Shown: piece after piece, positions 1 through 9,189 of the stretch
Numbering within the stretch: the stretch's first letter is position 1
Layout: every line of letters starts with the position of its first letter
From: Achromobacter sp. MFA1 R4
GTDB lineage: Bacteria > Pseudomonadota > Gammaproteobacteria > Burkholderiales > Burkholderiaceae_B
Assembly (NCBI RefSeq): GCF_900156745.1
Contig: NZ_LT707065.1
Span: 5,654,086-5,718,085 of the forward strand
Direction: 5' to 3'
Length of the DNA: 64,000 bases
The notes under the pieces: generated by a model
Database searches by the model: none
The model's input: the letters and a program-made list of their open reading frames with translations, nothing else
Told to the model about the DNA's origin: nothing
Position numbers and translations under genes: made by a program

Positions 1-232
1 GGCCTATTCCGCGCGCGATCTGCGCCTGACCATCAGCGACGACGGCCGCGGCTTCGACGACGCCGAGGTGCAGCAGGACCCGCAGCGCGGCATCGGCCTG
101 CGCAATATGCGCGAACGCATGAACGCGCTGGCCGGCACCCTGACCTTCCATTCCACCGCCCAAGGCACGACCTTGCAGGCGTGGCTACCGCTGCCGCCCG
201 CCGGCGCCCCTCTTGCGAATCCCCAAGCATGA
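1..232 (+). CDS. Sensor histidine kinase, C-terminal fragment (partial)
   Basis: This is the last ~76 residues of a two-component sensor kinase, cut by the left edge of the window. The frame starting at base 2 shows the ATP-lid motifs of a HATPase_c domain: DDGRGF near residue 14 and GIGLRNMRERM near residue 31. The GLxNMRERM form is typical of NarX/DegS/UhpB-type kinases with a HisKA_3 dimerisation domain. Its TGA overlaps the ATG of the next gene (ATGA), so kinase and NarL-type regulator are translationally coupled and probably partners. The sensed signal cannot be judged because the N-terminus is missing. Confidence 0.85.
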   Translation, partial: AYSARDLRLTISDDGRGFDDAEVQQDPQRGIGLRNMRERMNALAGTLTFHSTAQGTTLQAWLPLPPAGAPLANPQA

Positions 233-885
233 CCGACCTGCCCGACACCGTCCGCCTCCTGCTGATCGACGATCACCCCCTGGTGCGCGACGGCCTGCGC
301 CTGCGCCTGGAAACGGTGCCGCAGTTGCGGGTCGTGGGCGAAGCCGGCAACGCCGCCGCGGCCCAGGCCTTTCTGGCTGCCTGCCTGGCCGAGGATCCCC
401 TGGGCGGCACGCTGCCGCACCTGGCGCTCATGGACCTGAACATGCCGGGGGTCGGCGGGCTTGAGCTGACCGAGCTGCTGCATGAGCGCTATCCCCAGAT
501 CGCGGTCCTGGTGCTGTCCATGCACGACAATCCGGAATACATGGTGCAGGCCGTAAAGGCCGGCGCGCGCGGCTACCTGCTCAAGGATGAACCGGCGCAG
601 GAAATCATCACCGCCATCGAGGCGGTCATGGCCGGCCGCAGCTACTTCAGCGCGGCGGCGGCAGTCCGGCTGTCGCAGGCGAGCGCCCTGGCGACCCTGC
701 TGACCCACCGCGAACGCGACGTGCTGCGCCACATTGCCGACGGCCACGCCAACAAGCAGATCGCCCATCTGCTGGGATTGTCGGTGCGCACGGTGGAAAC
801 GCACCGCCTGAACATCAAGCGCAAGCTGAGCATCGACGGCCAGGCCGAACTTATCAAATACGCGGTCGAAAATCGCGGGGTCTGA
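229..885 (+). CDS. NarL/FixJ-family response regulator
   Basis: A 218-residue DNA-binding response regulator. The N-terminal receiver domain has the acidic pair at D14/D15, the phospho-acceptor at D69 (LMDLNMP) and the conserved lysine in LLKDE. The C-terminal LuxR-type helix-turn-helix begins at [15 protein letters not shown] and contains SVRTVETH. I chose the ATG inside the ATGA overlap because it begins exactly at the receiver domain; an upstream in-frame ATG would add 16 unlikely residues inside the kinase gene. It should be phosphorylated by the kinase encoded just upstream. Target genes are not evident from the sequence. Confidence 0.93.
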   Translation: MTDLPDTVRLLLIDDHPLVRDGLRLRLETVPQLRVVGEAGNAAAAQAFLAACLAEDPLGGTLPHLALMDLNMPGVGGLELTELLHERYPQIAVLVLSMHDNPEYMVQAVKAGARGYLLKDEPAQEIITAIEAVMAGRSYFSAAAAVRLSQASALATLLTHRERDVLRHIADGHANKQIAHLLGLSVRTVETHRLNIKRKLSIDGQAELIKYAVENRGV

Positions 886-1027
886 ATGCCGGCAATACCC
901 CCACATGCCGCCGGACCGCCCGCAGACTGCCTGCCCCGCTGAGGTAGACTTGCGTTCACCGACGCATCACCACTCGCCACAATACGCATCACCCGCGCCA
1001 AAGGGCGCGCGCAGCCAGGAGTTCCCC

Positions 1028-1573
1028 ATGTCATTGGAAAAGCATTACACCGCCATTCTTGAAGCACTAGGGGAAGATCCGTCCCGCGAAGGGCTGGCCG
1101 ATACGCCCGCGCGCGCCGCCAAGGCCATGCGCCACCTGTGCCGCGGCTACGGCCAGGACCTGGACGAAATCGTCAACGGCGCCCTGTTCACGTCCGACAC
1201 GCGCGAGATCGTGCTGGTCAAGAACATCGAGCTGTACTCGCTGTGCGAGCACCACATGCTGCCCTTCATCGGCAAGGCGCACGTCGCCTATCTGCCGGCC
1301 GGCAAGGTGCTGGGCCTGTCCAAGGTGGCCCGCATCGTCGAGATGTACGCCCGCCGCCTGCAGATCCAGGAGAACCTCAGCCGCCAGGTCGCCGAGGCGA
1401 TCCAAAGCGTCACCGGCGCGGCCGGCGTGGCGGTGGTCATCGAAGCGCAGCACATGTGCATGATGATGCGCGGCGTCGAAAAGCAGAATTCCTCCATGGT
1501 CACTTCGGTGATGCTGGGCGAATTCCACGACAACCCCTCCACCCGCGCCGAATTCCTCAGCCTGATCCGCTGA
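1028..1573 (+). CDS. folE: GTP cyclohydrolase I
   Basis: Converts GTP to 7,8-dihydroneopterin triphosphate, the first step of tetrahydrofolate synthesis, in the cytoplasm. The 181-residue protein is a compact family member with the zinc ligands in place: C73 and H76 in [10 protein letters not shown], and C144 in QHMCMMMRG. The ATG at 1028 is preceded by AGGAG at good spacing and matches the usual family N-terminus; an upstream in-frame start would add 41 non-homologous residues. It stands alone between the two-component pair and a taurine transporter operon, with a terminator-like hairpin behind it. Confidence 0.96.
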   Translation: MSLEKHYTAILEALGEDPSREGLADTPARAAKAMRHLCRGYGQDLDEIVNGALFTSDTREIVLVKNIELYSLCEHHMLPFIGKAHVAYLPAGKVLGLSKVARIVEMYARRLQIQENLSRQVAEAIQSVTGAAGVAVVIEAQHMCMMMRGVEKQNSSMVTSVMLGEFHDNPSTRAEFLSLIR

Positions 1574-1581
1574 TGGGTAGC

Positions 1582-1594
1582 GGTGCCTGACACC
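1582..1594. repeat. Copy of 13-bp palindrome GGTGYC-N-GACACC
   Basis: The sequence GGTGCCTGACACC lies 8 bases after the folE stop. Close copies sit just past the ends of hutG (36747-36793) and the VIT-family gene (46720-46730). I read them as members of one dispersed short palindromic family placed at gene ends. The role is unknown. Confidence 0.5.
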
Positions 1595-1620
1595 GTCCCT
1601 CATCCTTTTGGCGCATATCG

Positions 1621-1690
1621 CGGGCCCGCCCGCTGCGACGACGATGCCGTTTCCGGCGTCGCCGGCGCGGCAGGCGGGCCCGGCCGTTTT
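1621..1690 (+). terminator. Terminator-like hairpin after folE
   Basis: A 10-bp stem, cgggcccgcc at 1621-1630 pairing with ggcgggcccg at 1673-1682, is followed by gccgtttt. The 42-base loop can form a smaller hairpin of its own. The long loop and short T-run make it an imperfect intrinsic terminator. Confidence 0.45.
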
Positions 1691-1728
1691 GGGCTCCTGC
1701 GTTTCAGGCTTGGTTAAGGCCTGCGCTT

Positions 1729-1761
1729 TTGGCTCCTACTGATCCGGACATCTGGCCCTAG
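1729..1761 (+). promoter_or_regulatory. Putative TauR/MocR operator upstream of tauA
   Basis: Two direct half-sites, TTGGCTCCTA at 1729-1738 and CTGGCCCTAG at 1752-1761, start exactly 23 nt apart. The proximal one begins 89 nt before the tauA ATG. A further copy, CTGGTCCCAT, is at 1766-1775. The same two-repeat layout occurs at 8142-8174 and 16477-16509. The proximal half-site matches 8 of 10 positions of the CTGGACYTAA repeat that I recall for Rhodobacter TauR. Binding is inferred, not shown. Confidence 0.6.
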
Positions 1762-1840
1762 CGTTCTGGTCCCATCCGGGCAAACTGGAACCAGCAAGCC
1801 GGTCGCGCCGGGGCGCGGCCGTTCTCTCCCGGAGATCTCC

Positions 1841-2872
1841 ATGAACGCGATATACCGCCTGATACGCCGCTGCACCCTGGCCGGCCTGGCCGCCGCGCTG
1901 ACCGCCGCGCCAGCTTATGCGCAGACCAAGCTCGTGGTCGGCTACCAGCTCATCGTAGGGCCTTTCCTGTCCGCGATCGCGGATGGCAGTTTCGACAAGG
2001 CGGTCAAAGAGGCCGGCTACCAGGTGGACTGGCGCCAGTTCACGTCCGGCGGCGACATCTCCACCGCCCTCGCCTCCGGCAACGTGCCGGTCGGCGTGCT
2101 GGGTTCGACCGGCATCACGTCAGGCGTGACGCGCGGCGTGGACATGCAGCTTTTCTGGATCCTGGACAACATCGGCAAATCCGAGGCGCTGGTGGCGCGC
2201 AACGGGTCCGGCATCAACAGCACCGCCGACCTGAAGGGCAAGCGTGTCGCCACGCCCTTCGTGTCCACCTCGCACTTTCACCTGCTGGTCGGGCTGGAGC
2301 AGGTCTGGAAGGTGCCGCCCCGCGACGTGCGCATCCTGAACATGCAGCCGCCGCAGATCGTGGCCGCCTGGACGCGCGGCGACATCGACGCCGCCTACGT
2401 CTGGCCGCCCGCCCTGACCGAGATCGCCAAGACCGGCAAGATCATCGCCGACTCCGAGCAGATCGGCGCCGCCAGCGTGCCCACCTTCGACGGCATCGTG
2501 GTCGACAAGGCCTGGGCGCAGAAGCACCCGAAGTTCATGGCCGCCTTTACCGGCGTGCTGGCCAAGTCCTATGCCGACTATCGCGCCAATGGCGCCAAGT
2601 GGACGGCGGATTCCCCGCAGGTCAAGGGTATCGTGAAGCTGATCGGCGGCAAGCCGGAAGACATCGTCGAGGCGCTGGGCCTGCTGGTCTTCCCGACCGT
2701 GGAGGAACAGGCCTCCACCACCTGGCTGGGCGGCGGCAAGGATTCGGGCGCCGCGCGCGCCTTCGCGGCCAGCGCCAAGTTCCTGAAGGACCAGAAGCAG
2801 ATCGACAAGGCGCTGGACGATTACAGCCCCTTCGTCACGGACCAGTACGCGAAAGCGGCCGCCGGCAAGTAG
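1841..2872 (+). CDS. tauA: Taurine ABC transporter, periplasmic binding protein
   Basis: A 343-residue solute receptor of the TauA/SsuA family that should bind taurine or a related alkanesulfonate in the periplasm and deliver it to TauBC. A signal peptide covers about residues 1-28, with cleavage after AYA. The mature start (TKLVVGYQ) and the segment [15 protein letters not shown] are typical of NMT1/TauA proteins. It is slightly longer than E. coli TauA (320). GGAG lies just upstream of the ATG. It leads a tauABC operon and has a MocR-type repeat pair in its promoter. An alternative aliphatic-sulfonate or nitrate-type ligand is less likely given xsc and the TauXY-like pair nearby. Confidence 0.87.
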   Translation: MNAIYRLIRRCTLAGLAAALTAAPAYAQTKLVVGYQLIVGPFLSAIADGSFDKAVKEAGYQVDWRQFTSGGDISTALASGNVPVGVLGSTGITSGVTRGVDMQLFWILDNIGKSEALVARNGSGINSTADLKGKRVATPFVSTSHFHLLVGLEQVWKVPPRDVRILNMQPPQIVAAWTRGDIDAAYVWPPALTEIAKTGKIIADSEQIGAASVPTFDGIVVDKAWAQKHPKFMAAFTGVLAKSYADYRANGAKWTADSPQVKGIVKLIGGKPEDIVEALGLLVFPTVEEQASTTWLGGGKDSGAARAFAASAKFLKDQKQIDKALDDYSPFVTDQYAKAAAGK

Positions 2873-2913
2873 GGCCACGCGCTTGCGGCGTCCCACAGAT
2901 CAGGGGGAACGGC

Positions 2914-3747
2914 ATGACCATGCAGTCCACAACCGCCGCGCAGCGCCTGTGCGCGCAAGGCGTCGGCGTCACCTATCCCGGCCTGCACGACAGCGGCCCG
3001 GTCATCGCGCTGCACGACGTCAACCTGACCATCCAGCCGGGCGAGTTCGTCGTCGCGCTGGGCGCGTCGGGCTGCGGCAAGACCACGCTGCTCAGCCTGC
3101 TGGCCGGCTTTCTGTCCCCCACCGAAGGCGAGATCACGCTGGGCGGCAAGCCCATCGTCGGTCCGGGCGCCGACCGCGGCGTCGTGTTCCAGAAGCATGC
3201 GCTGCTGCCCTGGCTGAACGTGCTGGAGAACACGGAATTCGGGCTCAAGCTGCAAGGCGTGGACAAGGCGACGCGGCGCGCCCGCGCCCGCCGCAACCTG
3301 GAGCTGGTGGGCCTGCAGGACTTCCACCGCCACATGATCTACCAGTTGTCGGGCGGCATGCAGCAGCGCGTGGGGATCGCGCGCGCGCTGACCTGCGACC
3401 CGGCCATGCTGCTGATGGACGAGCCCATGGCCGCGCTGGACGCGCTGACCCGGGAGACCATCCAGGAGCTGCTGCTGGACATCTGGCGGCAGACCGACAA
3501 GATGTTTTTCTTCATCACCCACAGCGTGGAAGAAGCCCTCTTCCTGGGTTCCCGGCTGATCGTCATGTCGCCGCGCCCGGGCCGGATCACGCACACGTTC
3601 GAGCCGGCCTTCAACCGGCGCTACCTGGAGACCCGCGATGGCCGTGGCATCAAATCCAGTCCCGACTTCATCGCCATGCGCGAACAAGTCCTCGGCATCA
3701 TCTACGGGGACGAGCGCGCCGCCGCCCCGCACGCCTTCCATGCCTGA
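2914..3747 (+). CDS. tauB: Taurine ABC transporter, ATP-binding protein
   Basis: A 277-residue cytoplasmic ATPase driving taurine import. It shows the Walker A segment GASGCGKTT near residue 50, the signature [15 protein letters not shown] near residue 147, Walker B LLMDEP, and the switch histidine in FITHSVEEA, all typical of the SsuB/TauB/NrtD subfamily. The start chosen is the ATG after a GGGGGAA purine run; the long upstream in-frame extension lies inside tauA and is a shadow. It follows tauA by 41 bases and overlaps tauC by 8 bases, so the three genes form one transcription unit. Confidence 0.92.
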   Translation: MTMQSTTAAQRLCAQGVGVTYPGLHDSGPVIALHDVNLTIQPGEFVVALGASGCGKTTLLSLLAGFLSPTEGEITLGGKPIVGPGADRGVVFQKHALLPWLNVLENTEFGLKLQGVDKATRRARARRNLELVGLQDFHRHMIYQLSGGMQQRVGIARALTCDPAMLLMDEPMAALDALTRETIQELLLDIWRQTDKMFFFITHSVEEALFLGSRLIVMSPRPGRITHTFEPAFNRRYLETRDGRGIKSSPDFIAMREQVLGIIYGDERAAAPHAFHA

Positions 3748-4567
3748 GCGCCGCCCCGGCCACACGCCCGCGGCGCCCGGCAAGGTCTACGGGGCGCCGG
3801 GCGCGGGCTATAGCGGCCACATCAGCCTGCTCACCAGCCTGGCGCTGATCGCGCTGTGGTTCCTGGTCACCAGCGCCGGCTGGGTGCGGCCGCTGTTCCT
3901 GCCCTCGCCCATCGCCGTGTACGACAAGTTCGTCTTCGCCATGACCGAGGGCGTGGCCAATTCCACGCTGACCGAGCACGCACTTGCCAGCCTGGGCCGC
4001 GTGTTCGGCGCGTTCTTCCTGGCCTGCGTCACGGCCATCCCCGTCGGCATCCTGATGGGCGTGAACCGGTACGCACGCGGCGTCTTCGACCCGCCGATCG
4101 AGTTCTACCGCCCGCTGCCGCCGCTGGCCTATCTGCCGCTCATCATCATCTGGTTCGGCATCGGCGAGTTCCCGAAGATCCTGCTGATCTACCTGGCGAT
4201 CTTCGCGCCCATGGCGATCGCCGCGCGCGCGGGCGTGCGCTCGGTGTCCATCGAACAGATACACGCCGCCTACGCCATGGGCGGCACCAGCCGCCAGATC
4301 GTCTGGCACGTGATCCTGAAGGCGGCCATGCCGGAAATCTTCACGGGCATGCGCATCGGCATCGGGGTGGGCTGGACCACGCTGGTCGCCGCCGAGATGG
4401 TTGCGGCGGACCGGGGCCTGGGCTTCATGGTGCTGAACGCCGCCCAGTTCCTGGCCAGCGACACCGTCATCATGGGCATCATCGTGATCGGGCTCTTCGC
4501 GTTCGCCTTCGATCTGCTGGTGCGCTACCTGGAACGCTTCGCCATCCCGTGGAAGGGGCGCGTCTGA
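3740..4567 (+). CDS. tauC: Taurine ABC transporter, permease
   Basis: A 275-residue inner-membrane permease of the BPD_transp_1 type. About six membrane segments are visible, the first around residues 30-50 ([14 protein letters not shown]). The coupling EAA-like loop reads [23 protein letters not shown]. The start at 3740 overlaps the tauB stop by 8 bases and removes an unlikely 34-residue extension. It completes the importer with TauA and TauB. No tauD dioxygenase follows. Instead a MocR regulator and an oxidoreductase pair are found, pointing to taurine use as carbon source rather than sulfur scavenging. Confidence 0.9.
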   Translation: MPERRPGHTPAAPGKVYGAPGAGYSGHISLLTSLALIALWFLVTSAGWVRPLFLPSPIAVYDKFVFAMTEGVANSTLTEHALASLGRVFGAFFLACVTAIPVGILMGVNRYARGVFDPPIEFYRPLPPLAYLPLIIIWFGIGEFPKILLIYLAIFAPMAIAARAGVRSVSIEQIHAAYAMGGTSRQIVWHVILKAAMPEIFTGMRIGIGVGWTTLVAAEMVAADRGLGFMVLNAAQFLASDTVIMGIIVIGLFAFAFDLLVRYLERFAIPWKGRV

Positions 4568-4674
4568 CCGGGCAATCCCGCATTCCTTCCCCCATCCGGC
4601 TCCTTTATCCTGAGGCAGGAACACCGGGCGCGGCAGCGCGCGTCCATTCGTGCCGCAGTCACAAGGAGCCATCC

Positions 4675-6225
4675 ATGTCCAGCCAGGCCTCGATGCTCAA
4701 GCCTGTGTTGTGGGAACGCCTGTTCGAAAAAGCCAGCGCGCCCAACCTCAGCCTGCAGGGGCGCGTGCGCCAGATGCTGGTGTCGGCCATCCTCAGCGGC
4801 CATCTGCCGCCCGGCATGCCGGTGCCTTCCAGCCGCTATCTGGCCGACCAGCTTCGCATCGCGCGCAACACCGTCGTGTTCGCCTACCAGCAGCTCGTGT
4901 GCGAAGGCTACCTGGTGTCGCGCGAGCGCAGCGGCCACTTCGTCAGCGACAGCGTCATGCAGGGCCATTCGGGCCCGGCCGCCGAAGCCGCCGCGCCCGC
5001 GCAAGCCGGCGAATCCTGCGGCGTGCGGTGGGACGAGCGCCTGCGTTTCCGGCCCTCGCGCCAGCGCAACATCACCAAGCCGCGCGACTGGCAGAAGCAG
5101 CCCTACCCCTTCGTCTACGGCCAGTTCGACCAGGACCTCTTTCCCACCGCCGAATGGCGCGAATGCTGCATCAAGGCCCTGTCGGTGCTGGACATCCGGA
5201 GCTGGGCGCCCGACCTCATCACGCATGACGACCCCGCGCTGATCGAACAGATCCGCACGCAGGTGCTGCCGCGCCGCGGCGTCTGGGCCGATGCCGAAGA
5301 AATCGTCATCACCGTGGGCGCGCAGCACGCGCTCTACCTGCTGGCCGACCTGCTGGTGAACGAGGACACGGTGGTCGGCATGGAAGATCCGGGCTACCCG
5401 GACGCGCGCAACATCTTTGCCAGCCACACGCGCCACCTGCTGCCCCTGCCGGTGGACGAACAGGGCCTGCGCACCGGCACGCAACTGCTGGGCTGCGACT
5501 ACCTCTTCGTGACGCCGGGGCACCAGTGCCCCACCACCGTCACGCTGTCCATGGAACGCCGCGCCGCCCTGCTGGCGCTGGCGCGGCAGGCCGACAGCCT
5601 GGTCATCGAGGATGATTTCGAAAGCGAAAGCCGCTGGGGCGAAGGCGCGATTCCCGCGCTGAAAAGCCTGGACCGCGACGGCCGCGTCATCTACGTGGGC
5701 AGCCTGGCCAAATCCTTCGCGCCCGGGCTGCGCATCGGCTACATCGTCGCGCCGCGCGAGCTGGCCGCCGAACTGCGCGCGCTGCGCCGCCTGATGCTGC
5801 GCCATCCCTCGGCCTACATCCAGCGCGCGTTCTCGCTGTTCATCTCGCTGGGACACCACCATTCGCTGCTGCGCCGCCAGTCGCAGGCCTACCAGAAGCG
5901 CGGCACCGTGCTGGCGCAGGCCCTGGCCCGGCACCTGCCGGATTTCAAGGTCATTCCCATCACCGGATCGTCCTCGTGCTGGCTGCAGGGCCCGGCATGG
6001 CTCGACGCCGTCGCCTTGTCCGACGCGGCGCTGGCCGAAGGCGTCGTCGTCGAGCCGGGCGACGTGTTCTTCATGGACGGCGCGAACGCGCCCCGCAATT
6101 TCCTGCGCGTGGGCTTCACGTCCATCCGTCCGGAACACATCGAGCCCGGCATCGCGCGGCTGGCCAGGGTGGTGGACGGCCAGCGCCGCGCCGCGCAAGA
6201 CCTGGCCGCCTGTCCGACCGGCTGA
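4675..6225 (+). CDS. MocR-family (GntR/aminotransferase) regulator, TauR-like
   Basis: A 516-residue transcription factor with an N-terminal winged helix (about 20-95: VRQMLVSAIL, PVPSSRYLADQL, RNTVVFAYQQLV) fused to a fold-type I aminotransferase-like domain. The PLP-binding lysine is K346 in VGSLAKSFAPG. MocR proteins use PLP to sense an amine or aldehyde and bind direct DNA repeats. AAGGAG precedes the ATG. It sits between tauABC and the TauXY-like pair, ending tail to tail with the latter 21 bases apart. By position it is the likely counterpart of TauR, the taurine-use activator of Rhodobacter, and the likely reader of the 23-nt-spaced repeats at three nearby promoters. Other MocR types (PdxR, GabR) are less favoured by context. 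Confidence 0.8.
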   Translation: MSSQASMLKPVLWERLFEKASAPNLSLQGRVRQMLVSAILSGHLPPGMPVPSSRYLADQLRIARNTVVFAYQQLVCEGYLVSRERSGHFVSDSVMQGHSGPAAEAAAPAQAGESCGVRWDERLRFRPSRQRNITKPRDWQKQPYPFVYGQFDQDLFPTAEWRECCIKALSVLDIRSWAPDLITHDDPALIEQIRTQVLPRRGVWADAEEIVITVGAQHALYLLADLLVNEDTVVGMEDPGYPDARNIFASHTRHLLPLPVDEQGLRTGTQLLGCDYLFVTPGHQCPTTVTLSMERRAALLALARQADSLVIEDDFESESRWGEGAIPALKSLDRDGRVIYVGSLAKSFAPGLRIGYIVAPRELAAELRALRRLMLRHPSAYIQRAFSLFISLGHHHSLLRRQSQAYQKRGTVLAQALARHLPDFKVIPITGSSSCWLQGPAWLDAVALSDAALAEGVVVEPGDVFFMDGANAPRNFLRVGFTSIRPEHIEPGIARLARVVDGQRRAAQDLAACPTG

Positions 6226-6246
6226 AGAACGCTGGCACCGGCCCCG

Positions 6247-7662
6247 CTACAGCAACTCGTCCCGCAAGTAGTACCACCGATACAGCAACCCCTGGCCGAT
6301 TCGGCGGAACGGCGCAAACAGGTGCCCTGGCAGCGGCGTGTCGTAGATCGGCAGGTTCCAGGCGATGCCGTCCTGGCCCATCATCCGCTGCGCCAGCCGC
6401 CGGCCCGCGTGGGCCGAAAACGCCACGCCGTTGCCGCCGTAGCCGAAGGCGTAATACACCTGCTGCGCCGGATCGGGCTGCGTCACGCGCGGCATCATGT
6501 CGTGGCTGACGTCCACCCAGCCCCACCACGAATAGGCCACGTCCACGCCGCGCAGCGCCGGGAACTTGCGCGCCAGCCCTTCGCGCAGCAGCGAAAGGTG
6601 ACGGGGGTTCTCGGCGTCCGCCCCGCGCAGCGCGCTGCGGCTGCCGATCTGCATGCGGCCGTCGGGCAGCAGCCGGTAATAGAAGCGCAAGGTCCGGGTG
6701 TCGGTGATGAACACCGTGCTCTTTAACCCCGCCGCCTCGCGCTCGGCGGGCGACAGCACCCGCGTCACCATGGAATTGGACAGGACCGGCATGATCCGGT
6801 TGTCCAGCAGCCGGTTCACGCCCTGCGCGGTGTAGCCGCCGGTGGCGAACGCCACGCGCCGCGCGCGCACCGTGCCGGCGGGGGTCTGCAACCGCACCAT
6901 GCCGTTTTCCATGCGCCAGCCCAGCACCGGGCTGGACGGATGGATGCGCACGCCCAGCGCCCGCGCCTGGCGCAGATAACCGTAGGCGAGCTTGAGCGGA
7001 TGCACGCCCACGCCGTCCGGCTCGTGCATCGCGCCCACCGCCTCGCGATCATCCACATAGCGTTCCCGCAGTTCGGCGCGCGTCAGCATTTTCACGTCGT
7101 AGCCGAAGGTCTCGCGCATCACGCGGGCTTCGTTCTCCAGGAAGGCCATTTTCTTCTGGCGATGCGCCGTGTACAGGTGGCCGCCGGGCTGCGCGTCGCA
7201 GTCCACCTGCGCCACCAGGCTCTTCCAGTATTCGAAGCCCTCGCGGATCTCCGCATCCAGCCGCTTGGCGGTGTCCAGGCCCCAGCGCGCGATCCACTGC
7301 GAGCGGTACAGGCGTCCGGACGCATTCTGGCCCTGGCCGCCGTTGCGGCTGGTGCAGCCCCACACGGCGCGGTTGGCCTCCAGCACCACGGCCTTCACGC
7401 CGAAGTCGCGCGCCAGCGTCAGCGCCGCCGACAGGCCCGTAAAGCCGGAGCCTACGATCACCACGTCGGCGTCGATGTCTCCGTTGATGGGCCCGTCGTC
7501 CTCGGGCGGCGCGCCGGCCGTCGCCACCCAGTAGGTGGGCGCATAGTCCTGCCCCTGGCCGGGCGGCGACACCAGCGGGTCGTAGGCCGGGTTGTAGGCA
7601 TTGATGGCGGCGCCGGGCGCGGGCGCCGGGCGGGGAATGCCGGCCGACATTTGCGTATCCAT
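6247..7662 (-). CDS. tauY: FAD-dependent oxidoreductase, probable taurine dehydrogenase large subunit
   Basis: A 471-residue flavoprotein of the DAO family. The dinucleotide-binding loop GSGFTGLSAA starts at residue 71, and FAD-family motifs such as SRNGGQ and the C-terminal GYGGNGVAFS are present. On domain alone it could be a PuuB-like gamma-glutamylputrescine or other amine oxidoreductase. Its position makes TauY, oxidising taurine to sulfoacetaldehyde with electrons going to cytochrome c, the best call: 8 bases after an NTF2-like gene, next to a TauR-like gene and a taurine importer, with xsc and pta in the same island. An internal start 12 bases downstream is possible. The start chosen drops an implausible 200-residue extension. 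Confidence 0.72.
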   Translation of the reverse strand: MDTQMSAGIPRPAPAPGAAINAYNPAYDPLVSPPGQGQDYAPTYWVATAGAPPEDDGPINGDIDADVVIVGSGFTGLSAALTLARDFGVKAVVLEANRAVWGCTSRNGGQGQNASGRLYRSQWIARWGLDTAKRLDAEIREGFEYWKSLVAQVDCDAQPGGHLYTAHRQKKMAFLENEARVMRETFGYDVKMLTRAELRERYVDDREAVGAMHEPDGVGVHPLKLAYGYLRQARALGVRIHPSSPVLGWRMENGMVRLQTPAGTVRARRVAFATGGYTAQGVNRLLDNRIMPVLSNSMVTRVLSPAEREAAGLKSTVFITDTRTLRFYYRLLPDGRMQIGSRSALRGADAENPRHLSLLREGLARKFPALRGVDVAYSWWGWVDVSHDMMPRVTQPDPAQQVYYAFGYGGNGVAFSAHAGRRLAQRMMGQDGIAWNLPIYDTPLPGHLFAPFRRIGQGLLYRWYYLRDELL

Positions 7663-7670
7663 GGCGTCGT

Positions 7671-8063
7671 CTAGGTCCGGGCAGGCAAGGCCGGACGCTG
7701 CTTGCGGAAGGCGTTCTTCACGCGGATTTTGCCGTCCTTGAAGGTGAAGACATCGACCATGTCGGCCTCGATCCGCGATCCGTCCGCCGCCGTGCCGCGG
7801 AACGTGGATTCGGACACGCCGCGGTCGCCGGCCACCCAGTGCCGGCCGTTCTCCCATTGGGCATCCGGGAAATTCTTCCAGGCCGCGGCAAACGCCGCGC
7901 GCACCGCTTCCGGTCCCGAATGGCGGCTGCCGTACTGTTCGGGTCCGCCCACGGTCTCGAACACGCAGTCGTCGCTCATGAACGACATCAGGGCGTCGAT
8001 GTCGTGCCGGTTCCAGGCGGCCGCAAACTCGGCCAGCATGTCCACGGTGACGGTCTTTTGCAT
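7671..8063 (-). CDS. tauX: SnoaL/NTF2-like protein, probable taurine dehydrogenase small subunit
   Basis: A 130-residue single-domain NTF2-like protein (LAEFAAAWNRHDIDALMSFMSDDC at the start, written here in pieces: AAWNRHDIDALMSF, then FETVGGPEQYG; later DMVDVFTFKDGKI). It has no signal peptide. It is co-directional with and 8 bases upstream of the flavoprotein gene, so the two should be co-transcribed and co-translated. From memory, TauX of taurine dehydrogenases is a small protein paired with a DAO-type TauY; the size and pairing fit. GGAGGG precedes the ATG. A repeat pair like that before tauA lies upstream with its proximal half-site 88 nt from the start. Function is inferred from context. 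Confidence 0.65.
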   Translation of the reverse strand: MQKTVTVDMLAEFAAAWNRHDIDALMSFMSDDCVFETVGGPEQYGSRHSGPEAVRAAFAAAWKNFPDAQWENGRHWVAGDRGVSESTFRGTAADGSRIEADMVDVFTFKDGKIRVKNAFRKQRPALPART

Positions 8064-8141
8064 TGCCTACCCTCCTTCTCTGGCGCGGCGCGAGATGCGT
8101 CCACGCTGAACCCTCAAGGTACGTGCGGGGCATGCCGGGGA

Positions 8142-8174
8142 CTAGGACCAGACGCGGGGAATCGCTTGCACCAG
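8142..8174 (-). promoter_or_regulatory. Putative TauR/MocR operator upstream of tauX
   Basis: On the minus strand, CTGGTGCAAG (8174 to 8165) and CTGGTCCTAG (8151 to 8142) are direct repeats starting 23 nt apart. The proximal one begins 88 nt before the tauX ATG. It matches 8 of 10 positions of the CTGGACYTAA repeat I recall for TauR. The site begins 10 bases beyond the cobW stop codon, so it fills the short gap between the two operons. Confidence 0.6.
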
Positions 8175-8183
8175 CAACCGGCG

Positions 8184-9188
8184 CTAGCGCGCGTGCGCGG
8201 CCTCCGGGGCCGCCAACCCGGCGTCCGCCATCGCAGCCGGATCGAGCGACGCGGCGATGCAATCCAGATCGATGCCCCCGCGCATGCCGATCAGCACCAG
8301 CGACGGCGCCTGCACGCCAGCCGGCCTGCGCGCCTGCGTGTCAAAGCGCACGCGCCGTCCGGCCAGTTGCACCAGCACCCAGCCGTGGCGGTCGGTGCGG
8401 ACCCAACCCTTGGCGCGCAGCACGTCGCGCGGCAGTCGCCGCAGGCGCGCAGCCAGCGCGTCGGCATCCAGCAGCGCGGGCGCGCGCCATAACCAGCCCT
8501 GGAACGGATGCGCCGGCGCGGTCGGATCGAGCCGCGGCGCCGCATGCGCGCACCGCCCATCGCAGACGTGGTCCGCGCCGCCGTGTCCCGCATCCGGCGC
8601 CACGGCCTCGCCGCTCAGATACCGCAGGTCAATCCGCCCCTCGCGGGTCTCGACGACGGGCGCGCCACCGCTCGTCTCGCGCAGCCAGGCACGCAACGCC
8701 GCCAGGTCGGCGGGCGAGGCCAGGTCGGTCTTGTTCAGCACCAGCAGGTCCGCTGCGCGCAGTTGCCGCTGCACGGTATCGGCCAGCAGGGGATCGCCCG
8801 CCGCGTCGCGGATGCCGCCGGCGTCCGCCAGCACCACCACGCCTTCCAGTTGCAGCATCGGGTCGGCCATGCCGACCTGCGCGATGCGCCCCGGGTCGGA
8901 CACGCCGCTCGCCTCGATGACGATCCACTCCGGCAAGGGGTCCAGCGCCAGCACGCGCGCCAGCGCATCGTCCAGCCCGCCCGCCATCGAGCAGCACACG
9001 CAGCCGTTGGCCAGCCGGATCACGTTGTCGGCGCGATCTGCGATGAGGCCCGCGTCGATGTCCACCGGCCCGAAATCGTTGACCAGCACCGCCGCGCGCC
9101 GCGCACTGGCCGCCAGCACATGGTTCAGCAAGGTGGTCTTGCCCGCGCCCAGGAAGCCGCCCACCACGGTCAGCGGAATGCGCGCCAT
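8184..9188 (-). CDS. CobW/G3E-family GTPase metallochaperone
   Basis: A 334-residue G3E P-loop GTPase that probably delivers a metal, likely zinc, to a client enzyme. Walker A is GFLGAGKTT (11-19), the metal-binding CxCC motif is C63/C65/C66, and IEASGVSDP and NKTD complete the GTPase motifs. A Cys/His-rich stretch (GHGGADHVCDGRC) in the linker could add metal ligands. The C-terminal CobW_C domain includes the FQGWLW-type segment. Its start lies one base beyond the stop of the amidohydrolase gene, so they are one unit; the simplest reading is that this GTPase metallates that hydrolase. It is the last gene of the dipeptide-type transporter operon. Confidence 0.85.
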   Translation of the reverse strand: MARIPLTVVGGFLGAGKTTLLNHVLAASARRAAVLVNDFGPVDIDAGLIADRADNVIRLANGCVCCSMAGGLDDALARVLALDPLPEWIVIEASGVSDPGRIAQVGMADPMLQLEGVVVLADAGGIRDAAGDPLLADTVQRQLRAADLLVLNKTDLASPADLAALRAWLRETSGGAPVVETREGRIDLRYLSGEAVAPDAGHGGADHVCDGRCAHAAPRLDPTAPAHPFQGWLWRAPALLDADALAARLRRLPRDVLRAKGWVRTDRHGWVLVQLAGRRVRFDTQARRPAGVQAPSLVLIGMRGGIDLDCIAASLDPAAMADAGLAAPEAAHAR

Positions 9189-9189
9189 C

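Noticed and set aside
1841-4567. Nitrate or aliphatic-sulfonate importer instead of a taurine importer
   Set aside because: The family is shared, but no ssuD, tauD or nitrate genes are near, whereas xsc, pta and the TauXY-like pair are.
6247-8262. A 671-residue reading of the flavoprotein gene with a long N-terminal extension
   Set aside because: The first 200 residues run through tauX in another frame and do not look like protein. The ATG at 7662 fits the family.
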